A stretch of 64,000 nucleotides of DNA from contig NZ_VSSP01000001.1 of NCBI RefSeq assembly GCF_008312895.1, positions 186,001-250,000 on the forward strand, in the 5' to 3' direction. Positions 46,578 to 56,328 of the stretch are shown here, piece by piece. This DNA is from Luteimonas suaedae. Its GTDB lineage: Bacteria > Pseudomonadota > Gammaproteobacteria > Xanthomonadales > Xanthomonadaceae. The notes under the pieces were generated by a model. That model was not told the DNA's origin and did no database searches. It saw nothing but the letters and a program-made list of their open reading frames with translations. The position numbers were made by a program, and so were the translations under genes. Numbering within the stretch: the first letter of the stretch is position 1; each line of letters opens with the position of its first letter.

Positions 46578-47249
46578 TCAAGCGGCTGCGGGATCTCGGC
46601 GTTGCAGGGCGTAGGCGACGGTGGACAGTGCGGTGATCCCCTCGGCGGCGAAGCCGGGTTCGCGGTCGAGGATGTCACGGCGCTCGAGAACCTCGACGGT
46701 CCAGCTGGCCGCCAGGCCGGCGCGCACCTCGGCTTCGTCGACGGAGAACGGCGGGCCCTGTTTCTGGTGTTGCGGATATTCCAGCGTGACCAGCACGCCG
46801 CGACAGCCGGCCGGCAGGCGCGCGTAGAGCTCGCGCAGGTAGGGCGTGCGCAGCTCGGGCGGCAGGGCGATCAGCGCGGCGCGATCGAATACGGCCCGGC
46901 AGTCGGCGAGTGCGGCGGCGTCCAGGTCGAAGGCGTCGCCGCAGATGAGCTCGATGTCGCCGGCGCTGTAGTGGGTGCCGTAGCGGGTCTCGTGGATTTC
47001 GGGCGTGAGTGCGTGTTCGTCGAAGAACTGCTCGATCGCAAGGCGGCTCAGTTCCACGCCGAGGACGCGGTGGCCGCGCGCCGCCAGCCAGGCCATGTCG
47101 AGCGACTTGCCGGCCAGCGGCACGAACACGCGGCTGCCGGGCGAAGCGCCGATCGCATCCCAGTGACCCTCCAGCAGCGGGGTGATGCGCTCCTGGTGGA
47201 AGCCGATGCGGCCTTCCTGCCAGCGCTGGTGCCAGAAGTTCGGGTCCAT
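46578..47249 (-). CDS. tpm: Thiopurine S-methyltransferase family protein (223 aa)
   Basis: It transfers a methyl group from S-adenosylmethionine to thiol, selenium or tellurium substrates. The start MDPNFWHQRWQEGRIGFHQ is the family signature, followed by RVFVPLAGKSLDMAWLAARG (SAM-binding) and GVELSRLAIEQFF. ICGDAFDL and AVFDRAALIALPP complete the Rossmann core. Length equals that of bacterial Tpm enzymes that volatilise selenite and tellurite. GGAGGCG lies before the ATG. It may be co-transcribed with the penicillin acylase gene, but the 115-base gap leaves this open. Confidence 0.93.
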   Translation of the reverse strand: MDPNFWHQRWQEGRIGFHQERITPLLEGHWDAIGASPGSRVFVPLAGKSLDMAWLAARGHRVLGVELSRLAIEQFFDEHALTPEIHETRYGTHYSAGDIELICGDAFDLDAAALADCRAVFDRAALIALPPELRTPYLRELYARLPAGCRGVLVTLEYPQHQKQGPPFSVDEAEVRAGLAASWTVEVLERRDILDREPGFAAEGITALSTVAYALQRRDPAAA

Positions 47250-47296
47250 GTCTGTTTCGCCTCCGTCCGTTCCTACAGAAGGTTGCGACGGCGGTG

Positions 47297-49540
47297 CTAT
47301 TCCACTACCAGTCCGTCGACCTTCTGCCATCCACGCGGCAGCAGGCCACCGCGCTGGCCGCGGCTGCCGAGGTAATTCTCCAGGTCGCGGAACGACAGGC
47401 TCATCGTGCGCGTGCCGGACTTCACCTGCAGGGTGCCGCCCGGCGGCACCACGGCCACCGCCACCACGCGCTCGGTGCCGCGCTTGGCCTTGGGAATCTC
47501 GATGATCTTGTTGCCCTTGCCGCGGTCGAGTTCCGGCAGTTCCGCGACCGGGAACGCCAGCAGATGCCCGGCGCTGGTGACGGCGACGATGCGGTCGGTC
47601 TCGACGTTGGTCACCGGCGCCGGTTGCACGACGCGCGAGCCGGGCGACAGCGTCAGCATGGCCTTGCCGGCCTTCTGTCGCCCGACCAGGTTCTCGAAGC
47701 GGGTCACGAAGCCGTAGCCGTGCGAGGACGCCAGCACGAAGCGGGTATCGGGCTCGCCCGTGGCCAACGCCTGGAACGACGCGCCGGCGGCCGGCGAAAA
47801 GCGTCCGGTCAGCGGTTCGCCGTTGCCGCGGGCAGAGGGCAGGGTATGCGCAGTGGTCGAATAGCTGCGGCCGCTGGAATCGAGGAACGCCACCGGCTGC
47901 GTGCTGCGGCCGCGCATCGCCGCCAGCAGTGCGTCGCCCTCGCGGTAGGACAGCGTGGAGGCGTCGACGTCATGGCCCTTGGCCGCGCGCACCCAGCCTT
48001 TCTCGCTCAGCACGACCGTGACCGGCTCGCTCGGTACCAGGTCGGTCTCGGCCAGGGCCTGTGCCGCCTCGCGCGCGACCAGTGGCGAGCGCCTGGCGTC
48101 GCCGAACTTCTTGGCGTCGGCCAGCAGCTCGTCCTTGATCAGCTTCTTCAGCTTGGCCTTGCTGCCGAGCGTGGAGATGAGGCGATCCCGCTCGCTGTCA
48201 AGCTCGTCCTGCTCGCCGCGGATCTTCATCTCCTCCAGCCGCGCCAACTGCCGCAGCCGGGTCTCGAGGATGTAGTCGACCTGATCGTCGCTCAGTTTGA
48301 AGCGCTTCTGCAGCACGGGGCGCGGCTCGTCCTCGCTGCGGATGATGCGGATCACCTCGTCGAGGTTGAGGAAGGCGACCAGCAGGCCCTCCAGCAGGTG
48401 CAGGCGGCGCTCGACCTTGTCCAGGCGGTGCTGCAGGCGCCGGGTGACGGTGTCGCTGCGGAACTGCAGCCACTCGGCCAGCATCGCCTTGAGATTCTTG
48501 ACCTGCGGGCGGCCGTCGAGACCGATCACGTTGAAGTTGGCGCGATAGCTCCTTTCCAGGTCGGTGATCACGAACAGGTGGCCCATCAACTGCTCGGCAT
48601 CGACCCGGCTGGAGCGGGGCACCAGCACCACGCGCACCGGATTGGCATGGTCGGACTCGTCGCGGATGTCCTCCAGCCAGGGCAGCTTCTTGGCGCGCAT
48701 CTGCGCGGCGATCTGCTCGATCACCTTGCTCGGCGAGACCTGGTGCGGCAGCGCGGTGATGACGATGTTCTGGTGTTCCTTCTTCCAGGTGGCGCGCGCG
48801 CGGATCGCGCCGTGGCCGGTCTCGTACAGCGCCAGCAGGTCGGCGGCCGGGGTGATGATCTCGGCGCTGGTCGGGTAGTCGGGACCGCGCACGTGCTCGC
48901 ACAAGTCGCGCACGCTGGCCTTGGGATCCTCGAGCAGGTGGATGCAGGCGCTGACCACCTCGTTGAGGTTGTGCGGCGGCACGTCGGTGGCCATGCCGAC
49001 CGCGATGCCGGTGGTGCCGTTGAGCAGCAGGTGCGGCAGGCGCGCCGGCATCCAGCTCGGCTCTTCCAGGGTGCCGTCGAAGTTCGACGTCCAGTCGACC
49101 GTGCCGTGCGCCAGCTCGCCGAGCAGCACCTCGGCGATTGGGGTCAGCCGCGATTCGGTGTAGCGCATCGCCGCGAACGACTTCGGATCGTCGCTGGAGC
49201 CGAAGTTGCCCTGGCCGTCGACCAGCGGGTAGCGGTACGAGAACGGCTGCGCCATCAGCACCATCGCCTCGTAGCAGGCCGAGTCGCCGTGCGGGTGGTA
49301 CTTGCCGATCACGTCGCCGATGGTGCGCGCCGATTTCTTCGGCTTGGCGGCGGCGTTCAGGCCCAGCTCGCTCATGGCGTAGATGATCCGCCGCTGCACC
49401 GGCTTGAGGCCGTCGCCGATGAAGGGCAGGGCGCGGTCGAGGACCACGTACATCGAGTAGTCGAGGTAGGCGCGCTCGGCGTACTCGCGCAGCGGGATCT
49501 GCTCGAAGCCGTGGAAGGCGGTGCGGACGGTGTCGGTCAT
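47297..49540 (-). CDS. parC: DNA topoisomerase IV subunit A (747 aa)
   Basis: ParC cuts and rejoins DNA to unlink replicated chromosomes, working with ParE. The catalytic tyrosine is Tyr127 in [10 protein letters not shown]. The quinolone-resistance region reads [14 protein letters not shown], with Ser and Glu at the positions where resistance mutations occur, so it is the sensitive type. The C-terminal beta-pinwheel has [11 protein letters not shown]. Length fits the family, and the DNA-gate region and [14 protein letters not shown] are intact. It is single, separated from cydC by a REP pair. Confidence 0.97.
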   Translation of the reverse strand: MTDTVRTAFHGFEQIPLREYAERAYLDYSMYVVLDRALPFIGDGLKPVQRRIIYAMSELGLNAAAKPKKSARTIGDVIGKYHPHGDSACYEAMVLMAQPFSYRYPLVDGQGNFGSSDDPKSFAAMRYTESRLTPIAEVLLGELAHGTVDWTSNFDGTLEEPSWMPARLPHLLLNGTTGIAVGMATDVPPHNLNEVVSACIHLLEDPKASVRDLCEHVRGPDYPTSAEIITPAADLLALYETGHGAIRARATWKKEHQNIVITALPHQVSPSKVIEQIAAQMRAKKLPWLEDIRDESDHANPVRVVLVPRSSRVDAEQLMGHLFVITDLERSYRANFNVIGLDGRPQVKNLKAMLAEWLQFRSDTVTRRLQHRLDKVERRLHLLEGLLVAFLNLDEVIRIIRSEDEPRPVLQKRFKLSDDQVDYILETRLRQLARLEEMKIRGEQDELDSERDRLISTLGSKAKLKKLIKDELLADAKKFGDARRSPLVAREAAQALAETDLVPSEPVTVVLSEKGWVRAAKGHDVDASTLSYREGDALLAAMRGRSTQPVAFLDSSGRSYSTTAHTLPSARGNGEPLTGRFSPAAGASFQALATGEPDTRFVLASSHGYGFVTRFENLVGRQKAGKAMLTLSPGSRVVQPAPVTNVETDRIVAVTSAGHLLAFPVAELPELDRGKGNKIIEIPKAKRGTERVVAVAVVPPGGTLQVKSGTRTMSLSFRDLENYLGSRGQRGGLLPRGWQKVDGLVVE

Positions 49541-49652
49541 GTCGTCGGTGGGGACTTCGCTGAAGGCGGATGCAATCGCGCAATTCTACCGGGATGGGCC
49601 GCTTCGCCCGCGGACGGGCGCGAACCAGCCGGTCCGGCGCGGGCGGGCCTTC

Positions 49653-49791
49653 GCAGGAGCGCGCCATGCGCGCGATATCGCGGGTGCCGGCAGGATCCGG
49701 TGGATGCCGCGATGCCGGACCGGCAGGCACGCCTGTCACCGGGATCCGCGGCGGCGCCATGCCCGCGGCATCGCGCGCATGGCGCTCCTAC
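49653..49791 (-). repeat. BIME-like inverted REP pair, subfamily B, overlapping the cydC stop
   Basis: The left unit (49653-49681) begins GCAGGAGCGCGCC, so the GTAG head has changed to GCAG. The right unit (49762-49791) is intact at its head but missing two bases within the GCGCGC arm. The spacer matches that of the pair at 16908. The GTAG head of the right unit contains the TAG stop codon of cydC. Confidence 0.85.
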
Positions 49792-51467
49792 GAGGGCGGC
49801 AGGGGATGCAAGCGGCCCGCGATCAGGCGGTAGTGCGCGTGCACCACGCCGTCCGGCAGGGCGTCGTGGCTGATCAGCAGTAGGCTGCGGCCGGCGCAGG
49901 CGTCTGCGAGATCGCGCAGCAGGGCATGCGCGGTGTCGATGTCCAGGCCCTCGGTGGGCTCGTCGAGCAGCAGGAGCGGGGCATCGCGCAACAGCGCACG
50001 CGCCAGCGCCAGGCGCCGCGATTGCCCGCCCGAGAGGCTGCTGCCGCTCTCGCCGATCCAGGCGTCGAGCCGGCCGGGCAGGGCGCGGACCGCCTCGTCC
50101 AGCTTCACCCGCGCCAGCGCGTCCCACAGGCGCGCGTCGTCGGCGCCGGGATCGCCCATGCGCAGGTTCTCGCGCACGCTGCCGGCGAACACCGGCGCGT
50201 CCTGCGGCAGCCAGGCGACGTGCCGGTGCCAATCCGCCTGTGCGGCCAGCCGCAGGTCGGTGCCGCCATAGCAGATGCGGCCGGCATCGGGATCGCGCAG
50301 GCGCAGCAGCATTGCCATCAGCGAGGACTTGCCTGCGCCGCTGTCGCCGGCGATGGCGATGCGCTGCCCCGGGGGCAGCACCAGGTCGACGCCGTCGAGC
50401 ACCGGGCGCGACGCGGCACCGCCCCAGGCGAAGCCCACGCCTTCCAGGCGCAGTTCGCCCACAGCCGGGAGCGCGATCGGCGCGGCCGGATCGCGCACCG
50501 GCGGCGCGGCCCCGGCGATCGCGCGCAGCCGGTGCAGCGAGGCGCGCGCGGCGCGCAGCGATTGCCAGGCCAGGCCGATGCCGGCAGCGGCCTCGAACAG
50601 GGCGATACCGGCGAACAGCAGCGCCGCGGCGACCGGCGTGGAGATTTCGCCGGCGTGGTGCGCGCGCAGCAGCAGCCACAGCAAGGCCGGTAGCGCCAGC
50701 GCGACGATCGAAGCGTGCAGCAGCGAGGCCGCCGACAGCCGCCGCTGCAGCCGGCGTTCGCGATGCGCCAATGTCTGCGCGTGGGCGTCGATCGTGTCCA
50801 TGCGCGCCTCGACCGCCGCCAGCGCGACCAGGTCGGCCGCGCCTTCCAGGCTTTCCTGTAGCGACTGCCGTAGTGCGGACCGCGCCTCCGCGCGGCGACG
50901 TTCCGCGTCGCGTGCGCCGAGCGTCGCCGCCAGCGGCACCAGGCCGCCTAACGCCAGCGACACCAGCGCCATCCACGCACCGAAGGGCGGCAAGGCCGCC
51001 GCGCTCGCCGCCACAACCAGGACGGCCAGCGCCAGCAGCGCGAACAGCGGGCCGAGCGCGCGCACCAGCAGGCCGTCGGCAGCGTCGATGTCGGCGACCA
51101 GTCGTGACAGCAGGTCGCCGATCCGTTCGCGCCCGAGCCCCAGCGGCGCCTGTGGCAGTGCACGGGCGAAGAACCACAGTCGCAGGTCGCGGGCCAGGCG
51201 CAGGGTGACGTCATGGCCGAACAGCTTCTCGCCATAGCGCGACACGATCCGCGCGAAGGTCAGTGCGCGGATCCCGGCCGACGGCGCGAAGAAATTGAAC
51301 CCGGCCGCCAGCCCGCCGGCAAGCGCGGCGGCGGTGAGGAAGTGTCCGGCCAGCGCCAGCAGGCCGGTGCCGGCAGCGAGCGTGGTGAACAGCAGCAGCA
51401 CCGCCAATGCGATCGGCAACGCGTGGCGGCGGAACACCTGCGCCAGGGTGGCGGCCGGCGCGTTCAT
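49788..51467 (-). CDS. cydC: Heterodimeric ABC exporter subunit CydC (559 aa)
   Basis: CydDC exports cysteine/glutathione to the periplasm and is needed to assemble cytochrome bd oxidase. Six membrane helices occupy the first ~300 residues. The nucleotide-binding domain has Walker A GDSGAGKSS, signature LSGGQSRRLALARALL and Walker B LLLLDEPTEGLD. The start overlaps the cydD stop (ATGA). Its TAG stop sits in the head of a REP element, so the last residues may have been set by the repeat. cydAB are not in the window. Confidence 0.94.
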   Translation of the reverse strand: MNAPAATLAQVFRRHALPIALAVLLLFTTLAAGTGLLALAGHFLTAAALAGGLAAGFNFFAPSAGIRALTFARIVSRYGEKLFGHDVTLRLARDLRLWFFARALPQAPLGLGRERIGDLLSRLVADIDAADGLLVRALGPLFALLALAVLVVAASAAALPPFGAWMALVSLALGGLVPLAATLGARDAERRRAEARSALRQSLQESLEGAADLVALAAVEARMDTIDAHAQTLAHRERRLQRRLSAASLLHASIVALALPALLWLLLRAHHAGEISTPVAAALLFAGIALFEAAAGIGLAWQSLRAARASLHRLRAIAGAAPPVRDPAAPIALPAVGELRLEGVGFAWGGAASRPVLDGVDLVLPPGQRIAIAGDSGAGKSSLMAMLLRLRDPDAGRICYGGTDLRLAAQADWHRHVAWLPQDAPVFAGSVRENLRMGDPGADDARLWDALARVKLDEAVRALPGRLDAWIGESGSSLSGGQSRRLALARALLRDAPLLLLDEPTEGLDIDTAHALLRDLADACAGRSLLLISHDALPDGVVHAHYRLIAGRLHPLPPS

Positions 51468-53266
51468 TCCGCGGTCTCCGGACTGGCCGGTAGCGGCAGC
51501 GCACGCGCGACGATGCGCAGCGCGGCCGGGCTATGGGTGGCGATGAGCAGGGTGCGGCCGCGCGCGTAGTCGGCGAGCGCATCGAGCAGCGCGCGCTCGG
51601 TGTCGGGATCGAGGAAGGCGGTGGGCTCGTCGAGCAGCAGCAGGCCGGGATCGCGCAGGTAGACGCGCGCCAGCGCGACCCGTCGCGCTTCGCCGCCGGA
51701 CAGGCCGAAGCCGCGTTCGCCGATCACCGTGTCCAGCCCGTCCGGCAGATGCGCGGCGAAACGCAGTACCTGCGCGGCCTCGGCCGCGGCCTGCAGCTCG
51801 GCCGGGCTGGCGTCCGGTTTCGCCAGGCGCAGGTTGTCGGCGAGGCTGCCGTGGAACAGGAACGGCCGCTGCGGCGCGTAACCGATCCGCGTCGCCGGCT
51901 CGATCCGCACCGTGCCGGCGGACGGCGGCAGCCAGCCGGCCAGGGTCTCCAGCAGCGTGCTCTTGCCGCAGCCGCTGGGGCCGGTGATGGCGACGTGCTC
52001 ACCGGGTGCGATCGCCAAGTCGAGCCCGCGCAGGACGTCGTAGGCGGCGCCCAAGTGCCGCAACGCCACGTCGCGAACGATGATCGCTGGCGCCTCCGCA
52101 CCTGCCCTCTTCGAAAAGCGGGGGCTAGGGGCTGAGGCTCCTCCACGTGTCTCCCGCGCGCTGCGCGGGGGCCGGGAATCGCGTAGCGATTGGCTTTGGC
52201 TGTGGCCCTGTCGGGCGCCCGGCAAATCCCCCCAACCCCCCTTTTCCAAAGGGGGGCTTGACTGCTCGATCTCCTCCAGCGCCGCCAGCGCACCGGCGCG
52301 GTCGTGATAGTGCGCGGCCAGCCGCCGCATCGGCGCATAGAACTCCGGTGCCAGCAGCAGGCAGAACAGACCGGTGCCGAGCGTCAGCGGCTCCGTGCGC
52401 AGGTCGAGCATGCCCAGGTAGCTCAACCCCAGGTACAACGCGATCACCGCCACGCTGACCGAGGCGAAGAACTCCAGCACTGTCGACGACAGGAACGCGA
52501 TCCGCAGCACCTTCAGGCTGCGCGTGCGCAGGCCCTCGGCGGCATCGCGGATGCCGTCCAGTTCGTCCTCGCCGCGGCCGTAGACGCGGATCAGGCCGAG
52601 GCCGCGCAGGCGGTCGGCGAAATGCCCGCCCATCCGCGCCAGCGCGCGCAGCTGACGGCGGCTGGCCGCCTCCGCGCTCCAGCCGACCAGCATCATGAAG
52701 AACGGGATCAGCGGCAGGGTCAGCAGCAGCACGGCGCCGACGATTGCATCCGCGAAGAACGCGGCGACCAGCATCAGCAGCGGCACCGCGACGGATTCGA
52801 CGCGTGCCGGCACGTAACCGGTGAAATAACCCTCCATGACGTCGACGTGGGTGCCGGTGAGTTCGCTCAACGCGCCGCTGCGCTGGCGCCGCAGCCACGG
52901 CACGCCCGCGGCGAACAGGCGCCGCGCCAGCGTGCGCCGCAGCTGCGTGCGGATCGTCGCGACCGCGTCGTCGGCGAACTCGCGTGCGGCCCATCCCAGT
53001 CCCGCGCGCAGCACGCCGACACCGAGCAGCGCCCCGAGCGTCGGCAACAACGTGGCCGGATCATGGCCGTCGACCAGTGCCCGCTGCACCGCAAACGCGA
53101 TCAGCGCCGCCTGCGCGATCAGCAGCCAGCCGGCCAGCACCGTACAGGCGCCGGCCGCGCGCAGGCGACCGCGCGCGGGCGCGCCCAGGGCGTCGAGGCG
53201 GCGGACCTGCGCGGCGCGCGAGGCCGAAGGTTGCGGCAGCGGTTCGGCCGCGAGGGTCTGGTCCAT
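51464..53266 (-). CDS. cydD: Heterodimeric ABC exporter subunit CydD (600 aa)
   Basis: Partner of CydC in thiol export for cytochrome bd maturation. Membrane helices fill residues about 40-320; the nucleotide-binding domain has Walker A GPSGCGKST, signature LSGGEARRVALARVYL and Walker B LLLLDEPTAFLD. Between the two, roughly residues 336-390 are a foreign-looking Ser/Pro/Arg-rich stretch starting SSPPLEKGGWG, encoded by an inserted repeat (separate entry). The rest aligns with CydD by eye and the frame is intact, so the insertion seems tolerated. Confidence 0.93.
   Translation of the reverse strand: MDQTLAAEPLPQPSASRAAQVRRLDALGAPARGRLRAAGACTVLAGWLLIAQAALIAFAVQRALVDGHDPATLLPTLGALLGVGVLRAGLGWAAREFADDAVATIRTQLRRTLARRLFAAGVPWLRRQRSGALSELTGTHVDVMEGYFTGYVPARVESVAVPLLMLVAAFFADAIVGAVLLLTLPLIPFFMMLVGWSAEAASRRQLRALARMGGHFADRLRGLGLIRVYGRGEDELDGIRDAAEGLRTRSLKVLRIAFLSSTVLEFFASVSVAVIALYLGLSYLGMLDLRTEPLTLGTGLFCLLLAPEFYAPMRRLAAHYHDRAGALAALEEIEQSSPPLEKGGWGDLPGARQGHSQSQSLRDSRPPRSARETRGGASAPSPRFSKRAGAEAPAIIVRDVALRHLGAAYDVLRGLDLAIAPGEHVAITGPSGCGKSTLLETLAGWLPPSAGTVRIEPATRIGYAPQRPFLFHGSLADNLRLAKPDASPAELQAAAEAAQVLRFAAHLPDGLDTVIGERGFGLSGGEARRVALARVYLRDPGLLLLDEPTAFLDPDTERALLDALADYARGRTLLIATHSPAALRIVARALPLPASPETAE
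52102..52259. repeat. MITE-like repeat inserted in frame in cydD
   Basis: The right end is a C-rich/G-rich inverted segment, CCCCCCTTTTCC then AAAGGGGGG (52224-52259). The left end carries a diverged inverted relative, TTCGAAAAGCGGGGGCTAGG (52111-52130). An inner palindrome GCGCGCTGCGCG lies near 52156. Such CCCCCTTT/AAAGGGGG repeats are scattered between genes in many bacteria. This one lies in frame in the linker between the membrane and ATPase domains of CydD. Confidence 0.7.
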
Positions 53267-53365
53267 GGAAGGGTACGAAGAATGGGACTCGCGGCGTCAG
53301 GCGATGCCGGTCCGCCGCGAGCCGCCATTGTACGGGCGCGGCGTCCGCCGGCCTGCATTCCGTCC

Positions 53366-53510
53366 GTAGGAGCGCGCCATGCGCGCGATGCCGCGGGCGT
53401 CTTCGGTCCCGGTCATCGGCGGTTCCGACGCGAGCCGGAAGGCGCGCCGGGTGAACGGAATCGCATGGCGGCGCTATGCCCGCGGTATCGCGCGCATGGC
53501 GCGCTCCTAC
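53366..53510 (+). repeat. BIME-like inverted REP pair, subfamily A
   Basis: Two inverse GTAG-headed units (53366-53398 and 53479-53510). The spacer contains GGTCATCGGCGGTTCCG and GTGAACGGAATCGCATGGCG, matching the pair at 6598. It lies just before the cydD promoter side and the small gene ending at 53526. Confidence 0.86.
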
Positions 53511-53525
53511 GACGAGGGGAGCGAA

Positions 53526-53732
53526 TCAGTCGTCGCGGGCGGACGAGAGCATCAGCACGATCTGCATCTGCGCGTAGGCGCGATCTTCCGCACTGAGGTT
53601 GTGATCGTTCACGCTGTCGGCCTCGTTGCTGAAGGCCGACCAGAAATCGGTATCGCGAGGATGGGCATCCTGCAACACCGGAAGGTGGCGCGCCAGGCTG
53701 TCGAGGCGGCTATCGAGCTCTTTGCGGTTCAT
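53526..53732 (-). CDS. Small hypothetical acidic protein (68 aa)
   Basis: I do not recognise the family. The protein is helical in prediction by eye, with charged MNRKELDSRLDSLARHLP at the start, an aromatic FWSAFSNEADS in the middle and AYAQMQIVLMLSSARDD at the end. There is no signal peptide or membrane helix. Codon use matches the surroundings (G/C in most third positions), which supports a real gene. It stands between a REP pair and a 290-base gap before the molybdoenzyme gene. Confidence 0.6.
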   Translation of the reverse strand: MNRKELDSRLDSLARHLPVLQDAHPRDTDFWSAFSNEADSVNDHNLSAEDRAYAQMQIVLMLSSARDD

Positions 53733-54022
53733 AGGTGAAGCGTATCCGTGTTGTGCGACGAGACGCCTGGTTGCGACCGATCATCGCGAGATCACATGGC
53801 GAGACGCTAGCGCGTTGTCTGCGGTGGACATGTGACGACCCGCGCTGCCGATCGACCGACGGCTGAAGCATTCATGCTGCTGTCCGGAGCGGCGAAGAGC
53901 AGGTGCGTCGGCACCGGACGCACCGCTGCCGCACGAGCTGAGGACATGGCCGTTCACCGCCCCTAGATTGCCAATGGCGTAGAAAAGTCAAGGGACGAAT
54001 CACTGCGCGCGAAGGAGTTCGG

Positions 54023-56302
54023 ATGGCGTCCTCGCCTACTTTCAAGCCCTATCGCCGCCCGGCCGGTGGTTGGGGTTCGGTCCGTTCGCTGTTCCGCTTC
54101 GGCACCGGCCGGCACGTGCCGGAGCTGGAGGCGGTCCGGCAACTGCGGCGGCACAACAAGGCGGACGGCTACATGTGCGTGAGTTGTGCATGGGCCAAGC
54201 CAAAGGATCCGCATCGCTTCGAATTCTGCGAGAACGGCGCCAAGGCGACCTTCTGGGAACTGGACCAGGGGCGGGTGGGAGCCGACTTCTTCGCCAGCCA
54301 TACCGTGTCGGAACTGCTGCAGTGGCCCGACTTCGACCTCGAGCGCCGCGGCCGCCTCACCGAGCCGCTGCGCTACGATCACGACAGTGATCGCTACGTG
54401 CCGATCCGTTGGGATGAAGCATTCGCGCTGATCGGCCGCGAGCTGCGCGCGCTGGATCCCGAAAGCGTGGTGTTCTATACGTCCGGCCGCGCCTCGAACG
54501 AGGCCTCCTACATGTACGCGCTGCTGGCGCGGCTCTACGGCAACAACAACCTGCCCGACAGCTCCAACATGTGCCACGAGAGCACCTCGGTGGGGCTGCC
54601 GCGCAGCATCGGCGTACCGGTGGGCACGGTGCGGCTGGAGGACTTCGAGGAAACGGACTGCATCCTGTCGTTCGGCCAGAACGTCGGCACCAACAGCCCG
54701 CGCATGCTGCACCAACTGCAGGAGGCCAGCGAGCGCGGTGTACCGATCCTCACCTTCAATCCGCAGGAGCCGGTGCCGATGGTGACCGGATCGTCGACCC
54801 GGATCAGTTCCGACTACTACCAGGTCAAGGCGGGCGGCGACCTCGCGCTGCTGCAGGGGCTGTGCAAGGCATTGCTGGAAGCGGACGACGCGGCGCTCCG
54901 CGACGGGCGCGAACGGATCCTGGACACCGCCTTCATCGCCGAGCACACCCACGGCTTCGACGCCTTCGCCGCCAGCCTGCGTGCTACCGGATGGGATGAG
55001 ATCGAGCACGAGTCGGGACTGGCGCGCGAGCGCCTCGACCAGGCGGCGTCGGTCTATGCCCGTGCCAGGTCGTGCATGCTGCTCTACGGCATGGGCATGA
55101 CCCAGCACCATCGCGGCGTCGACAACGTGCGCATGCTGTGCAACCTGATGTTGATGCGCGGCAACATCGGCCGCAAGGGCGCCGGGATCTGCCCGGTGCG
55201 CGGGCATTCCAACGTACAGGGGCAGCGCACCGTCGGCGTCACCGAGAAAACCGAACTGGCGCCCATCGACAAGCTGAAGGAACTGTACCGTTTCGAGCCG
55301 CCGTGCAAGAACGGCCTGGATACCGTGGAGGCGGTGAAGGGCGTGATCGACGGTTCGGTGCGTGCCTTCGTCGGGCTCGGCGGCAACTTCGTGCGCGCCG
55401 CGCCGGACACCCGGCGGTTGGAGCAGGCGTGGCGGCGGCTACGGCTGACCGTGCAGGTGGCGACCAAGCTCAATCGCAGCCATCTGGTCCGCGGCCAGGT
55501 CGCGCTGCTGCTGCCGTGCCTCGGGCGGCTGGAGCGCGACCGGCAGGCGAGCGGCGACCAGATCGTCACCATGGAGGACAGCACCGCCTGCATCCACGCC
55601 TCGTTCGGCACCCACGAACCGGCCAGCCCCGACCTGATGTCCGAGCCGGCGATCATCGCCGGCATCGCGCAGGCCACGCTCGAGCGCGGCGAGGTGCCGT
55701 GGCGGGAATGGGTTGCCGACTACGGCAAGGTGCGCGAGGCGATCGAGGCCACCTATCCGGACGATTTCAAGGACTACAGCCGGCGCATGCGCCAGCCGGG
55801 TGGTTTCCCGCGGCCGCTGGCGGCGCGCGAGCGGCGCTGGAGCACGGAGAGCGGCAAGGCGGAGTTCTTCGTGCCCGAGATACTGAACGGCACCGGCTTC
55901 GAGGACGCCGAGCATCGCCTGCGCCTGATCACGCTGCGCAGCAACGACCAGTTCAACACCACGATCTACGGCTACCGCGACCGCTTCCGCGGGATCGAAG
56001 GCACGCGCCGGGTGGTGCTGATGTGCAAGCGCGACATCGAACGGCTGCGGCTGCAGGAAGGCCAGCTGGTGGACCTGCTGAGCGATCACGAGGACGGGAT
56101 CGAGCGCGAGGTCGGCGGCCTGCGGGTGGTGTCCTACGACGTGCCGCCGGGCTGCATCGTCGGCTACTACCCCGAATGCAATCCGCTGCTCTCGGTCGAG
56201 CATCACGCCATCGACAGTCATGTGCCGGCGACGAAGTCGATCCCCGTGCGCGTGCGTGGCGAGTCGCGCGCGCAGGCGCCGGCCGGTCCGGCGCCGGTCT
56301 GA
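54023..56302 (+). CDS. FdhF/YdeP-like molybdopterin oxidoreductase (759 aa)
   Basis: A molybdopterin-guanine-dinucleotide enzyme of the formate-dehydrogenase-alpha-like group that includes E. coli YdeP, linked there to acid resistance. The N-terminus has MCVSCAWAKP but no full 4Fe-4S Cys set. The Mo-ligand region reads SSNMCHESTSVGL, with Cys rather than selenocysteine. LMLMRGNIGRKGAGICPVRGHSNVQGQR and a C-terminal molydop-binding domain (LRLITLRSNDQFNT) complete the fold. No TAT signal is visible, so it is cytoplasmic. AAGGAG is spaced well before the ATG. Substrate unknown. Confidence 0.9.
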   Translation: MASSPTFKPYRRPAGGWGSVRSLFRFGTGRHVPELEAVRQLRRHNKADGYMCVSCAWAKPKDPHRFEFCENGAKATFWELDQGRVGADFFASHTVSELLQWPDFDLERRGRLTEPLRYDHDSDRYVPIRWDEAFALIGRELRALDPESVVFYTSGRASNEASYMYALLARLYGNNNLPDSSNMCHESTSVGLPRSIGVPVGTVRLEDFEETDCILSFGQNVGTNSPRMLHQLQEASERGVPILTFNPQEPVPMVTGSSTRISSDYYQVKAGGDLALLQGLCKALLEADDAALRDGRERILDTAFIAEHTHGFDAFAASLRATGWDEIEHESGLARERLDQAASVYARARSCMLLYGMGMTQHHRGVDNVRMLCNLMLMRGNIGRKGAGICPVRGHSNVQGQRTVGVTEKTELAPIDKLKELYRFEPPCKNGLDTVEAVKGVIDGSVRAFVGLGGNFVRAAPDTRRLEQAWRRLRLTVQVATKLNRSHLVRGQVALLLPCLGRLERDRQASGDQIVTMEDSTACIHASFGTHEPASPDLMSEPAIIAGIAQATLERGEVPWREWVADYGKVREAIEATYPDDFKDYSRRMRQPGGFPRPLAARERRWSTESGKAEFFVPEILNGTGFEDAEHRLRLITLRSNDQFNTTIYGYRDRFRGIEGTRRVVLMCKRDIERLRLQEGQLVDLLSDHEDGIEREVGGLRVVSYDVPPGCIVGYYPECNPLLSVEHHAIDSHVPATKSIPVRVRGESRAQAPAGPAPV

Positions 56303-56328
56303 GCGCACGGCGGCACACGAACACGGGC

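Noticed and set aside
49250-49300. Quinolone-resistance substitution in ParC
   Set aside because: The region reads [11 protein letters not shown], the sensitive form.
47294-49873. Long plus-strand frame across parC
   Set aside because: Mirror of parC in high-GC DNA; ParC is unmistakable on the minus strand.
54560-54620. Selenocysteine codon in the formate-dehydrogenase-like enzyme
   Set aside because: The metal-ligand region carries a Cys codon and there is no in-frame TGA.
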